Source of the DNA: Gluconacetobacter takamatsuzukensis
GTDB lineage: Bacteria; Pseudomonadota; Alphaproteobacteria; Acetobacterales; Acetobacteraceae
Assembly: GCF_014174275.1 (NCBI RefSeq)
Contig: NZ_JABEQK010000010.1
Coordinates: forward strand, 1-64,000
DNA length: 64,000 bases
Direction: 5' to 3'
In this document: piece by piece, positions 26,355-35,092 of the stretch
How the letters are laid out: each line of letters opens with the position of its first letter
Position numbering within the stretch: position 1 is the first letter of the stretch
Program-made: the position numbers and the translations under genes
The notes under the pieces: model-generated
The model's database searches: none
What the model saw: only the letters and a program-made list of their open reading frames with translations
What the model was told of the DNA's origin: nothing

Positions 26355-26662
26355 CCCGAACACGCGTCAGGAACTCCCGGACGATCCTGTGCAGCTTCGC
26401 CGCCTGCGGTCATCTGGCCAGACCGTAGCGTCGCTCCTGTTCCGTCATGACCGATATGCAGACGGCCGGCATCGGGATATCGGCAAGCCGTTCGTGCCCG
26501 TGGTGAACAGTTTTGCGATACCCGACATTACGCCCGCCGATAGATACCACGATATGTATCGTCAGCATGTATCGTCAGCACACGATGTCGACGTCGCGGA
26601 ACCCGCACCGCGCCGGGCGGCGGCCGGGGAGTGCGCGGCGCCTCAGCAGAACAAAGGATGCC
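26355..26662. other. Gene-free stretch with a short tandem repeat
   Basis: About 300 bases between the toxin-antitoxin module and the permease gene end. It contains two tandem copies of ATGTATCGTCAGC at 26554-26579. Nothing else recognisable is visible. Confidence 0.5.
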
Positions 26663-28039
26663 TCACACCACCGACGCCCCCGCCCGCCGCGCCGACAGCC
26701 GGCCGTGCAGCAGCACCAGGGCCGCCAGCCATGCCGCGTCCAGCAGGAAGGGCACGTACAGCCGGCCGACCCAGACGATATCCAGCCCGATCGCCAGCAG
26801 GAAGGCGATGGCCAGCCAGTTGCTGGCCGGGGCCCCCGGCAGCGCTGCCACCTGCCCGCGCGCGCCGTCGGCGCTCTGCCGGTAGGCCAGGTGCGCCACC
26901 ATGATCGAGGCCCAGACGAAGATCAGCAGGAACGCGACGCCCTGGATCGCGTAGCCGAACAGCTGGTCGGGCAGGAAATAATTCAGCACCACGCCCGCCA
27001 GCACGGTGGCGAACGACGCCGCGAAGGCCATCGCGGGCACGCCCGAGGCCGAGCGCTCGCGCAGCCGCGCCGAGGCCATGCCGCTTTCGGCCAGCGACGC
27101 CAGCGTGCGGCTGGTGGCATACAGGCCGGCATTGCACGATGACAGCGCCGCCAGCGCCATGACGGCGTTGATCGCCTCGCCCGCCATCGGCAGCCCCATA
27201 TGCTGGAAGGCCAGCACGAACGGGCTGTGCGTCGCGTCGGCCTCGCCCCACGGCACGATCGCCATGATCACGGCCAGGCTGCCGACATAGAAGACGATGA
27301 TGCGCCCGACGATGCCGTTGATCACGCGCGGCAGCACCCGGACGGCATCGTCGGTCTCGGCCGCCGTCAGGGCGATGATCTCGGTGCCGCCGAAGGCGAA
27401 CAGCGCCATCGGCAGGATGGCGGCGAAGCCCGTCATCCCGTGCGGCAGCAGCACCCCGGCCTGCCACAGATGGCCGAAGGACGCATGCGGCCCCGCCGGC
27501 CCGACATGGCCCAGGATCGTGACCAGCCCGCAGCCGATCAGCGCCAGGATGGCCCAGATCTTGATGATGGCCAGCCAGAATTCCATCTCGCCGAACGTGG
27601 CCACGGCGCGCGAGCCCACGGCCAGCAGCACGCCCCCCAGCACGGCGGCCACCGCCCATTGCGGCACCTCCGGCATCCAGTGGCGCACGAAGATGCCGGC
27701 CGCGGTGATTTCGGAAATGCACACCAGCGTCCAGATCAGCCAGTAGCTCCAGCCGACCAGGAATTCCATCCGCGCGCCCATGTACCGGCCGACGAAGGCG
27801 TTCAGCGTCCGCCCCCCGGGGTCGGACAGCGCCAGTTCCGCCGCCGCCCGGCCGATCAGGAACACGACGATTCCGCACAGCACATAGGCCAGCAGCACGG
27901 ACGTTCCCGCCTGCTGGATCGCCCCGCCGGAGCCCAGGAACAACCCGGCCCCGACCGACCCGCCCAATGCCATGAACAGAATATGGCGCTGCTTCAGACC
28001 CAAGAACCATCCCCCCGAAACCGACAGGGGCGGCGCCAT
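26663..28039 (-). CDS. APC-superfamily amino acid permease
   Basis: A 458-residue integral membrane protein with about twelve transmembrane segments, of the AAT/GABA-permease type. TM1 carries the substrate-binding signature GGSVGAGLFLGSGGAIQQAG and TM6 the FAFGGTEIIALTAAE motif. It should import an amino acid with protons across the inner membrane; the specificity cannot be read from sequence. The start at 28039 gives MAPPLSVSGGWFLGLKQRH, with the LKQRH motif normal for the family. It lies 88 bases downstream of the SDR gene on the same strand and may be co-transcribed with it. Confidence 0.88.
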   Translation of the reverse strand: MAPPLSVSGGWFLGLKQRHILFMALGGSVGAGLFLGSGGAIQQAGTSVLLAYVLCGIVVFLIGRAAAELALSDPGGRTLNAFVGRYMGARMEFLVGWSYWLIWTLVCISEITAAGIFVRHWMPEVPQWAVAAVLGGVLLAVGSRAVATFGEMEFWLAIIKIWAILALIGCGLVTILGHVGPAGPHASFGHLWQAGVLLPHGMTGFAAILPMALFAFGGTEIIALTAAETDDAVRVLPRVINGIVGRIIVFYVGSLAVIMAIVPWGEADATHSPFVLAFQHMGLPMAGEAINAVMALAALSSCNAGLYATSRTLASLAESGMASARLRERSASGVPAMAFAASFATVLAGVVLNYFLPDQLFGYAIQGVAFLLIFVWASIMVAHLAYRQSADGARGQVAALPGAPASNWLAIAFLLAIGLDIVWVGRLYVPFLLDAAWLAALVLLHGRLSARRAGASVV

Positions 28040-28127
28040 ACCGCGCCGCCCGGGCCATCACCATAGACACGGCCCCTGCCGGCGCAAAGCCGGATCGCCG
28101 GGAGAACGATCCGGACGGTCCGCCCCG

Positions 28128-28901
28128 TTACTTGGTCGTGTAGCCGCCGTTGATCAGGATGGTCTGGCCGGTGATCCACCAGCCTTCCGACACCAGGAAG
28201 CGGATGAAGGGCGCCACGTCCCCAATCTCCGTCAGGCCCGTGGGACTGAAGGCCGACAGCGCCGCCGCCTGCTTGTGATAGGCCACGGCTTCCGGCGCTT
28301 CCTGCCCGTAGAAGAACGGCGTATCCATCGGGCCCGGCCCGACCGCGTTGACCGAAATCCCCCGCTCGCCGAATTCCTTCGACGCCGCGCGGGTGTAATG
28401 CTCGACCGGCGCCTTGGCCCCCGCATAGGTCGAATAGAACGGCGTGTAGGCCCCCAGCAGCGACGTCACCAGCGTGACCAGCTTGCCGCCGTCCTTCAGA
28501 TGGATCCCGGCCTCCTTGATGAAGAAATAGGCCGCCTTGGAATTGATCGCCGCCATCGCGTCGAATTCGGCTTCCGTGGTGTCGATGATCGGCTTCTTCA
28601 GCACCTTGCCCACGGTGTTGATCGCGATATCCGGCCGGCCGATCGCCCCCACCGTGTCCGCGAACAGCGCGGCGCAGGCCCCGGCGCTGGTCAGGTCGGC
28701 CTGGAAGGCCACCGCCTCGGCCCCCGCCGCGCGGATGTCGGCCAGGGTCTGCTCGGCCTCGGGCCGCGAGGAATTGCTGTTGTAATGGATCGCGATCGCC
28801 TTCGCCCCGGCCGCCGCCAGGTCGCGCGCGATCAGTCCGCCCAGATTCTTCGCCCCGCCGGCAATCAGGACCGTCTTTCCGCTGATGCTGTGATCGGCCA
28901 T
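28128..28901 (-). CDS. Short-chain dehydrogenase/reductase
   Basis: A 257-residue classical SDR. The NAD(P)-binding motif is VLIAGGAKNLGG (a GGxxxxGG variant), the catalytic Ser lies in LVTSLLGAY, and the catalytic YxxxK is present as YAGAK near residue 160. The C-terminus has the usual ITGQTILINGGY. It should reduce a ketone or oxidise an alcohol in the cytoplasm. It is divergent from a LysR gene, and the shared intergenic region has a perfect 11-bp dyad, so its expression is probably controlled by that regulator. Confidence 0.88.
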   Translation of the reverse strand: MADHSISGKTVLIAGGAKNLGGLIARDLAAAGAKAIAIHYNSNSSRPEAEQTLADIRAAGAEAVAFQADLTSAGACAALFADTVGAIGRPDIAINTVGKVLKKPIIDTTEAEFDAMAAINSKAAYFFIKEAGIHLKDGGKLVTLVTSLLGAYTPFYSTYAGAKAPVEHYTRAASKEFGERGISVNAVGPGPMDTPFFYGQEAPEAVAYHKQAAALSAFSPTGLTEIGDVAPFIRFLVSEGWWITGQTILINGGYTTK

Positions 28902-28965
28902 CTCGATGGCTCCTTCCCGTCCCTCCCCCGCCGGATGCGGGAGATCATGCGAATTACGATATCAT

Positions 28966-28997
28966 TCCGGAAACGCGGATAAATTTGCGTTTCCGGA
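28966..28997. promoter_or_regulatory. Operator-like dyad between the SDR and LysR genes
   Basis: The arms TCCGGAAACGC (28966-28976) and GCGTTTCCGGA (28987-28997) are perfect inverted repeats separated by ten AT-rich bases. The site sits between two divergent starts, 65 bases from the SDR start and 60 from the LysR start. This fits a LysR recognition site, although LysR dyads are usually shorter. Confidence 0.7.
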
Positions 28998-29056
28998 CAA
29001 CACATGTCGTAGAATCCGAACAAATCACCCCTGCCGAGAGGGTTCCGAGGAAAACG

Positions 29057-29959
29057 ATGGACCGCATCGACCTGTTCCGCATCTTCGCCCGCGTGGTGGA
29101 GAGCGCCAGCTTCACCCGGGCCGCCGCCACGCTGGACCTGCCGCGCTCCACGGTCTCGACCGCGATCCAGGAACTGGAGGCCCGGCTGGGCACCCGCCTG
29201 CTGGCCCGCACCACCCGCCGCGTCGCCCTCACGCCGGATGGCGCGGCCTTCTACGAACAATGCGTCCGCCTGGTCGCGGACATCGAGGAAGCGGAGGGCC
29301 AGTTCCGCCGCGACCCCGCCGGGCCGCGCGGCGTGCTGCGGGTGGACATGCCCGGCCGCATCGGCCGGCTGGTCGTGGCACCGGCCCTGCCGGATTTCCT
29401 GACCCGCCACCCCGGCATCACCATCGAACTGGGCGTGACCGACCGCGCCGTGAACCTGATCGAGGACGGCACCGATTGCGCGCTGCGCGTCGGCCCGGTG
29501 CACGATTCCGCACTGATCGCCCGGCGGATGGGCGAATTCCGCCTGCTCAACGTCGCCAGCCCGGCCTATCTGGCCCATCACGGCACCCCCCGCCACCCCG
29601 ACGACCTGGCCGCCCACCAGGCCGTGCGCTACGCCTCACCGGCCAGCGGGCGGGTCGAGCCTTGGGAATGGGTGCAGGACGGCACCCTGCGCACCCTCAC
29701 TTTGCCCGGCCGCGTCACCGTCAACAGCGCCGAGGCCCTGATCGCCTGCTGCCTGGCCGGGCTGGGCATGATCCAGGTGCCGGCCTTCGACGTGCAGGAC
29801 CATCTGCGCTCCGGCGCGCTGGTCGACCTGCTGGCGGACTGGCGTGCCGAGCCGCTGCCGCTGACGCTGCTGCACCCCCACCGCCGCCATGCCGCGCGCC
29901 GGGTGCGCGTGTTCGCCGACTGGCTGGCGGAGCTGATGGCGCCGCTGCTGCGCGCGTGA
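29057..29959 (+). CDS. LysR-family transcriptional regulator
   Basis: A 300-residue LysR-type protein beginning MDRIDLFRIFARVVESASF, with the helix-turn-helix AATLDLPRSTVSTAIQELEAR at about residues 22-42 and a complete effector domain. ATG 29057 is chosen because GAGGA precedes it by six bases. The neighbouring dyad at 28966-28997 probably binds it. The divergent SDR gene is the likely target. Confidence 0.9.
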   Translation: MDRIDLFRIFARVVESASFTRAAATLDLPRSTVSTAIQELEARLGTRLLARTTRRVALTPDGAAFYEQCVRLVADIEEAEGQFRRDPAGPRGVLRVDMPGRIGRLVVAPALPDFLTRHPGITIELGVTDRAVNLIEDGTDCALRVGPVHDSALIARRMGEFRLLNVASPAYLAHHGTPRHPDDLAAHQAVRYASPASGRVEPWEWVQDGTLRTLTLPGRVTVNSAEALIACCLAGLGMIQVPAFDVQDHLRSGALVDLLADWRAEPLPLTLLHPHRRHAARRVRVFADWLAELMAPLLRA

Positions 29960-29998
29960 ATTTTCAGGGTAAGATGGCGGCCGGTAAGCATTTTCCTG

Positions 29999-30116
29999 TT
30001 CTTTTTTGAAAAAAAGAACCAAAAAACTTCTGGACCTTTTCAGCAGAACCCTGCCAGCGCGTGCGGAGGCCAATGAGACAAAAGTCTTTTTGCTTCTTTT
30101 TCTTCAGAAAAAGAAG
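29999..30116 (+). repeat. Paired AT-rich hairpin cassette, copy 1
   Basis: The left hairpin is GTTCTTTTTT/AAAAAAGAAC followed by CAAAAAACT; the right hairpin is CTTCTTTTTC/GAAAAAGAAG around TTCA at 30093-30116, preceded by AAAAGTCTT. About 50 bases of unrelated sequence lie between them. The same pair at nearly the same spacing occurs at 57017-57136. Both hairpins are A/T-only or nearly so, unlike ordinary terminators. The right hairpin is inside the ytcA coding sequence. Confidence 0.8.
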
Positions 30117-30372
30117 AAACCTCCACCCTGTCCTCCCCCTCCTCGCCCTGAACGGCTGCGCGCTGCGCGGCGCGCCCTCCTTCCCCATCGTCGGCGCCTA
30201 TTTCCCGGCCTGGATGCTGTGCGCGCTCGTCGGCATCGCGGTGGCGGTGGGGCTGCGCGTGGTGTTCCTGCTGGCCGGGATCGACGCGCTGCTCAGCTTT
30301 CGCCTGTTCACCTATGTCGCCCTGGGCACGCTGGCCGCGCTCGCCCTGTGGGCGCTGGCGTTCGGGCCCTGA
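30073..30372 (+). CDS. ytcA: YtcA-family lipoprotein
   Basis: A 99-residue protein. After the lipobox LNGC (Cys29) it has SFPIVGAYFPAWMLCAL and two transmembrane segments, the pattern of YtcA, a small membrane lipoprotein that precedes mdtNOP in enterobacteria. The three pump genes follow directly, so it belongs to that efflux operon. The only reasonable start is ATG 30073, which places residues 3-15 (QKSFCFFFFRKRR) in the AT-rich repeat cassette: the repeat seems to have replaced the native start while keeping a basic-hydrophobic signal. Expression level from this start is uncertain. Confidence 0.7.
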   Translation: MRQKSFCFFFFRKRRNLHPVLPLLALNGCALRGAPSFPIVGAYFPAWMLCALVGIAVAVGLRVVFLLAGIDALLSFRLFTYVALGTLAALALWALAFGP

Positions 30373-30389
30373 GCGTGGAGCGGGTGCGC

Positions 30390-31424
30390 ATGGGCGGCAG
30401 GCGCCGCATCGGCATCGCGATCGCCCTGGCCTGCGTCGGCGCGGCCATCGTGGCCGGCCTGATCGTGGCCCGGTGGGACGATGCCTATCCCTCGACCGAC
30501 AGCGCGGCCATCGATGCCGAACTGGTGCATGTCGCCTCGGTCGTCGGCGGCCGGCTGACGGAGTTGCCGGTGCGCGAGAACCAGCATGTCCGCAAGGGCG
30601 ACCTGCTCTACCGGATCGACCCGGAGCCCTATGCGCTGACGGTGCGGCAGGCCGAGGCCAACCTGGCGCTGGCGAACGCGGAACTGGCCAACCAGCGCCG
30701 CCTGCTGGCCGTGCGCACCGCGCAGGCCGCCACCGCCCGCGACCAGGTGACGCGCGCGCAGACCAACCGCGACCTGGCCGAGCGGACCGTCACGCGGCTG
30801 GAGCCGCTGGCCAATCGCGCCTACGTCCCGTGGCAGCAATACGACCAGGCGCGGGTGGCACGGAACGATGCCGAGATCTCGCTGGGCCAGGCCCGCCAGC
30901 AATCGGCGGCGGCCGAGATCGCGATCGGCGACCTGGCCAGCGCGATGGCCACCCAGGCCGCCAGCCAGGCGGCGCTGGACCGCGCGCGCTACGAACTGCG
31001 CCAGACGGCGGTGACGGCGCCCGCCGACGGGTTCGTCACCAGCCTGCGGGTGAAGGCGGGCGAGGTGCTGGCGCCCTCGCAGGTGCTGTTCACCCTGATT
31101 GCGGACGATGCGTGGTACGCGGTCGCCAACCTGCGCGAGATCACGCTGTCCGTGGTCCATCCCGGCGATTGCGCCACGGTCTATTCCATGATCGACCGCC
31201 GCACCCCGATCCAGGGCCGGGTAGAGAGCATCGGCTGGGGCGTGCTGTCGGCGGATTCCGCCGGGCCGGCGCGCGCCCTGCCGCTGGTGCCGCGCCAGAT
31301 GGACTGGGTGCATGTGGCCCAGCGCTTTCCGGTGCGGGTCCATCTGCAAGGCGCCGCCCCCGCCCTGCTGCGCATGGGTGCCACCGCAACGGTCGAGATC
31401 CGGCATGGCGCCGCCTGTCCCTGA
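30390..31424 (+). CDS. mdtN: HlyD/EmrA-type membrane-fusion protein of an efflux pump (MdtN-like)
   Basis: A 344-residue periplasmic adaptor. One N-terminal transmembrane anchor (RIGIAIALACVGAAIVAGLIV) is followed by the STDSAAIDAELVHVASVVGGRL lipoyl half, a long coiled-coil hairpin (residues about 85-195) and the beta-barrel domain. The start ATG 30390 has GGAG nine bases upstream; in-frame GTGs at 30375 and 30384 are weaker. It links the FUSC inner-membrane protein to the outer-membrane factor. It lies 17 bases after ytcA and overlaps the next gene if that starts at 31405. Confidence 0.88.
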   Translation: MGGRRRIGIAIALACVGAAIVAGLIVARWDDAYPSTDSAAIDAELVHVASVVGGRLTELPVRENQHVRKGDLLYRIDPEPYALTVRQAEANLALANAELANQRRLLAVRTAQAATARDQVTRAQTNRDLAERTVTRLEPLANRAYVPWQQYDQARVARNDAEISLGQARQQSAAAEIAIGDLASAMATQAASQAALDRARYELRQTAVTAPADGFVTSLRVKAGEVLAPSQVLFTLIADDAWYAVANLREITLSVVHPGDCATVYSMIDRRTPIQGRVESIGWGVLSADSAGPARALPLVPRQMDWVHVAQRFPVRVHLQGAAPALLRMGATATVEIRHGAACP

Positions 31425-33204
31425 CCCCGGCATGGCCGACGCCCCCCTGACCCCGGCGCGGCTGTGGCGGCTGGTGCGCGACCCCGCGCCCGGCCGGCTG
31501 GGCCATGCGCTGCGCATGGCGGCGGGCTGCACGGCGACGGTACTGGTGGGCGAGATCTGGCAGGTGCCGGACGTGGCGGTGCCGGCGCTGGTCACGCTGG
31601 CCCTGTGGCAGAAGGACCGGATGACCAACGCGGTCGCCGGCGTCGCGGTCAATGTGCTGATCGTCGTCCTGCTGGTGCTGATCTACGGGCTGGTCGCGCT
31701 GACGCTGGACCACCCGATGGCGCTGGTGATCGTCATCACCCTGCTGTCGTTCGGCTTCTTCTTCCTCGGCTCGGCCAGCAAGCTGCGGCCGGTGGCCTAT
31801 ATGCTGGGGCTGATCGTGGTCTACGGGCTGGTGGCCATCGACCAGGTGTCGGTGGGCGAGATCGTCACCCGCGCCCTGCTCTATACCGACCTGTTCCTGG
31901 CGGTGCCCGGCGCGGTGATGGTCGTGCTGGGCCTGCTGATCTGCCCCTCGCCCTGCCGGGTGCTGACCGACGATATCGCCGCCCGCCTGCGCGCCGCCGC
32001 GGCCCTGCTGCGCGGTGCCGACGCCGAAACCCGCGCCCAGGCAACCCGCCTGCTGCGCGAAGGCACCACGGGCATGACAAAGGCCCTGCGCATGGCCGGG
32101 CTGGAAAGAATGTGGCGGCCGGCCGACCTGGCCTGCCTGCGCCAGGCGGCGGAATGCGCCGTCGCCGTGCTGGCGCTTGCGGAGTCCGAGGCCGCGCGCG
32201 ACCCCGCCGCCCCGCCCCCGCAGGCGCTGGTCGACACGCTGGAGACCATGGCCGCCCTGTTCGCCGCCGGCGACTACCCGACCGCCATCGCCGCCCCCGC
32301 CACGCCCCCCGGCCGACCGGCCTGCACGGCCATGGCGGCCCTGCTGGCGGTCTTCACGACCCCCGACCCGACGCCGCAGGACGCACCCGCGAAAGGCAAA
32401 AGCGGCTTCCTCGCCCCCGATGCCTTCACCAATCCCGCGCATGTCCGCTTCGCGGTCAAGGGCACCGCCGCGGTCATGACCAGCTACCTGCTGTTCCGGA
32501 TGATCGACTGGCCGGGCATCCATACCTGCATCATCACCTGCTTCATCGTCGCCCTGCCGACGATGGGCGAGATGATCGCCAAGCTGACGCTGCGGATCGG
32601 CGGCGCGCTGATCGGCGGCGCCATCGGTATTGCCGCCATTGTCTTCGTCCAGCCGCATCTCCAGGACATTACCGGCTTCCTGGTGCTGGTCTTCGCGGTC
32701 TCGCTGCTGGCGGCGTGGGTCAAGACCGGCGACGAGCGCATCGCCTATGCCGGGCTCCAGATCGGGCTGGCCTTCTACCTGACCGACCTCAAGGGCTACG
32801 GACCGACCAGCGACATGGCGACGGCCCGCGACCGGATCGTGGGGATCATGCTGGGCAACGCCATCACCTACGCCATGTTCACCAGCTTCTGGCCCACCAG
32901 CGCCTATGACGGCATCGCCCAGCGCCTGCGCGCGGTCGCGGCATTGCTGCGCCGCCAGCGCGCGGCCACCACGCCGCAGCAGCAGGCGGCCTGCGTGGCG
33001 GCCCTGCAATCCGCCGTCTCGCAGGGCGAGCGGCAGGTGGAATATGCCCTGGCCGAGCCGATCCACCTGCGCGCGGAGATGGACCGGATCGCGATCTTCC
33101 GGACCGGCTTCGCCGATGCCGGCCGGCTGGGGGCCGACATGCTGGATGGTACCGCCACCGATGCCGGCGCGCGCATCGCGGCGCTGGAGGCCCACGCATC
33201 ATGA
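31405..33204 (+). CDS. mdtO: FUSC-family inner-membrane efflux protein (MdtO/AaeB-like)
   Basis: About 599 residues in two halves, each with a bundle of transmembrane segments and a cytoplasmic helical region, as in fusaric-acid-resistance proteins. The second half has the typical FAVKGTAAVMTSYLLFRMIDWPGIHTCIITCF. It should export aromatic acids or related compounds through the adaptor and outer-membrane factor of the same operon. The start is either ATG 31405, overlapping the adaptor gene by 20 bases, or ATG 31432, seven bases after it. Its stop overlaps the next start as ATGA. Confidence 0.88.
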   Translation: MAPPVPDPGMADAPLTPARLWRLVRDPAPGRLGHALRMAAGCTATVLVGEIWQVPDVAVPALVTLALWQKDRMTNAVAGVAVNVLIVVLLVLIYGLVALTLDHPMALVIVITLLSFGFFFLGSASKLRPVAYMLGLIVVYGLVAIDQVSVGEIVTRALLYTDLFLAVPGAVMVVLGLLICPSPCRVLTDDIAARLRAAAALLRGADAETRAQATRLLREGTTGMTKALRMAGLERMWRPADLACLRQAAECAVAVLALAESEAARDPAAPPPQALVDTLETMAALFAAGDYPTAIAAPATPPGRPACTAMAALLAVFTTPDPTPQDAPAKGKSGFLAPDAFTNPAHVRFAVKGTAAVMTSYLLFRMIDWPGIHTCIITCFIVALPTMGEMIAKLTLRIGGALIGGAIGIAAIVFVQPHLQDITGFLVLVFAVSLLAAWVKTGDERIAYAGLQIGLAFYLTDLKGYGPTSDMATARDRIVGIMLGNAITYAMFTSFWPTSAYDGIAQRLRAVAALLRRQRAATTPQQQAACVAALQSAVSQGERQVEYALAEPIHLRAEMDRIAIFRTGFADAGRLGADMLDGTATDAGARIAALEAHAS

Positions 33205-34766
33205 CCGGCCGTTTCCCGATCGCCGCCGCAACCCTGCTGCTGGCGGGCTGCGCGACCGCCGAATTGGCCACCGCCCCGCCGCGCCCCGACCGGCCATGGA
33301 CCCCCGACGTGACGGCGGAAGGCGCCATCGTGCCGCCGGGCCACGGCAAGCGCGGCCTGACCCTGCCGCCCGGATACAGCCTGCCCGCCGACCCCGACGT
33401 GGTCACGCACGGCGCCTCACCCGCCCTGCCGGCGCGGACGGCCCAGCCCTACACGCTGGCCGACCTGATCGACATCGCCCAGTCCGCCAATCCCCAGACC
33501 CGCCGCGCCTGGAATACCGCGCGCGACGCCGCACTGGCGGTCGGCATCACCCGCAGCACCTACCTGCCGCACCTGACGGCCACCGTGGTCGGCGGCTGGT
33601 CCCACAGCCACGGCCAGACGACCGATGCGTCGCTGGAGGCCGGCGGCTACGGCACGCTGCCGCTGGGCAACGGCGCCGGCAGCCGCAATTCCGGCGCCGG
33701 CGAGGTGCAGACGCTGGGGCTGGAATGGCTGCTGTTCGATTTCGGCCGGCGCGAGGCCACGGTCGAGGCCGCGCGACAGGCCCAGATCGCCACCAACGTG
33801 CTGTTCACGGCGGCGCATCAGAAAGTCATCTACGCCGTCACCACCGCCTTCTACACCCACGCCGCCGCCACCGCGCGCGTGCGGCTGCTGCATACCGCGC
33901 TGGACAATGCACATCATGTCCAGGCGGCCGCCGAGGCCCGGCTGCGGCAGGGCCAGGGCACGATCCTGGACGTCACCCAGGCCCGGCAGGCCACGGCCCA
34001 AGTCGCCCTGCGGCTGGTCCAGGCCGAAGGCGAGGACGAGAACACCTACCTGACCCTGCTGGCCGCCACCGGCGTTTCCGCCGAAACCCGGATCGGGCTG
34101 GAAGACGTCTCCGGCCGCCCCCTGACGCAGGACGATGCCAGGCTGAGCGAGGAGATGGTCAGGCGCGCCGTGGCCCGGCGGCCCGACGTGCTGGCGGCCT
34201 ATGCGGCGGCGCGGGCGGCGCACAGCCGCGTCAGCGCGGCGCGCGACGCGTTCCTGCCCAGCATCTTCATGACCGGCAACGTCTCCTACGCCACCGGGCG
34301 CATGAACCTGACCTCGGTGCCCGGCGTCGGCAGCGATTCCGCGCCCACGCTCAACCTGTCGGCCAACCGGTTCAGCAGCCTGGTGCTGGGCGGCATCAGC
34401 GTGCCGATCTTCGATGGCGGGTTGCGCGCGGCGGTGGTCAAGCAGGCGCAGGACCAGTCGGACAGCGCCGAGGCCACCCTGCGCCAGACGGTCAACGATT
34501 CGATCCAGCAGGTCGTGGCGGCGGAAAACGCCCTGCGCACCGGCCTGCACGCCTATGCCGCCGCCACGGCACTGCGCACGGCCTCGCAGACCAGCTTCGA
34601 TGCCGCGCTGGCCGCCTATCGCAGCGGCGCGGGCTCGATCACCCAGGCGCAACTGGCGCAGAATGGCTTGCTGGACGCCGATATCGGCCGCTCCGACGCC
34701 TATTACGCCACCCTGATCGCCGCCGCCGGGCTCGCATTCGGCACCGGCGCATTGGGAGGGGCCTGA
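33201..34766 (+). CDS. mdtP: Outer-membrane efflux factor, TolC/NodT-like (MdtP-like)
   Basis: A 521-residue outer-membrane factor with a lipoprotein signal ending AAATLLLAGC (Cys16), a Pro-rich linker and two outer-membrane-efflux repeats (YTLADLIDIAQSANPQTRRAW, RPDVLAAYAAARAAHSR). Its ATGA start overlaps the FUSC gene stop, so it is the last gene of the ytcA-mdtNOP-type operon and completes a tripartite pump. It differs from the orphan outer-membrane factor at 22590, which has the OprM-type mature start. Confidence 0.88.
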   Translation: MTGRFPIAAATLLLAGCATAELATAPPRPDRPWTPDVTAEGAIVPPGHGKRGLTLPPGYSLPADPDVVTHGASPALPARTAQPYTLADLIDIAQSANPQTRRAWNTARDAALAVGITRSTYLPHLTATVVGGWSHSHGQTTDASLEAGGYGTLPLGNGAGSRNSGAGEVQTLGLEWLLFDFGRREATVEAARQAQIATNVLFTAAHQKVIYAVTTAFYTHAAATARVRLLHTALDNAHHVQAAAEARLRQGQGTILDVTQARQATAQVALRLVQAEGEDENTYLTLLAATGVSAETRIGLEDVSGRPLTQDDARLSEEMVRRAVARRPDVLAAYAAARAAHSRVSAARDAFLPSIFMTGNVSYATGRMNLTSVPGVGSDSAPTLNLSANRFSSLVLGGISVPIFDGGLRAAVVKQAQDQSDSAEATLRQTVNDSIQQVVAAENALRTGLHAYAAATALRTASQTSFDAALAAYRSGAGSITQAQLAQNGLLDADIGRSDAYYATLIAAAGLAFGTGALGGA

Positions 34767-35092
34767 CCGGAACAGGGTTTCGACCGGCAGGCTACGGCCC
34801 GCATATCGCGATTTTCGCCGCACCCCATCGCCGGCCGCGCCGAAACACACCCTGCGCAAACCACCCCGAGAATCAATGATTATCTTGTTGATTTGTATCG
34901 TTTTTTTATGAAAATTTTATGGCACTCAGTGCCATTTTTCACAAGGATGTGACCGCACGACCGATTGCCGGGTGCCCTGCGCTCTATATAACGCGGAATA
35001 CAGCAACACGGACCAGCCCGGTCCTGTTTGATGTCCGGCTCCGTTTCCGGCCGCCCGCCGGATGGCGCCGTTGCAGTCCAAGGAGTGTCCGC
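34767..35092. other. Intergenic region before the aldehyde dehydrogenase gene
   Basis: About 325 bases. The middle part (34870-34940) is strikingly AT-rich and holds the terminator-like hairpin described separately. The rest is the leader of the aldehyde dehydrogenase gene, and its promoter must lie here. Confidence 0.5.
34919..34939 (+). terminator. Terminator-like hairpin after the efflux operon
   Basis: ATGGCA and TGCCAT pair around CTCAG and are followed by four further T residues, with an AT-rich run before it. It lies 150 bases after the mdtP-like gene and 150 bases before the dehydrogenase gene, so it may end the efflux operon. The short symmetrical site could instead be an operator. 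Confidence 0.5.

Noticed and set aside
26554-26579. Two tandem 13-base repeats as a possible CRISPR or iteron array
   Set aside because: There are only two copies with no spacers, so it is a simple duplication.
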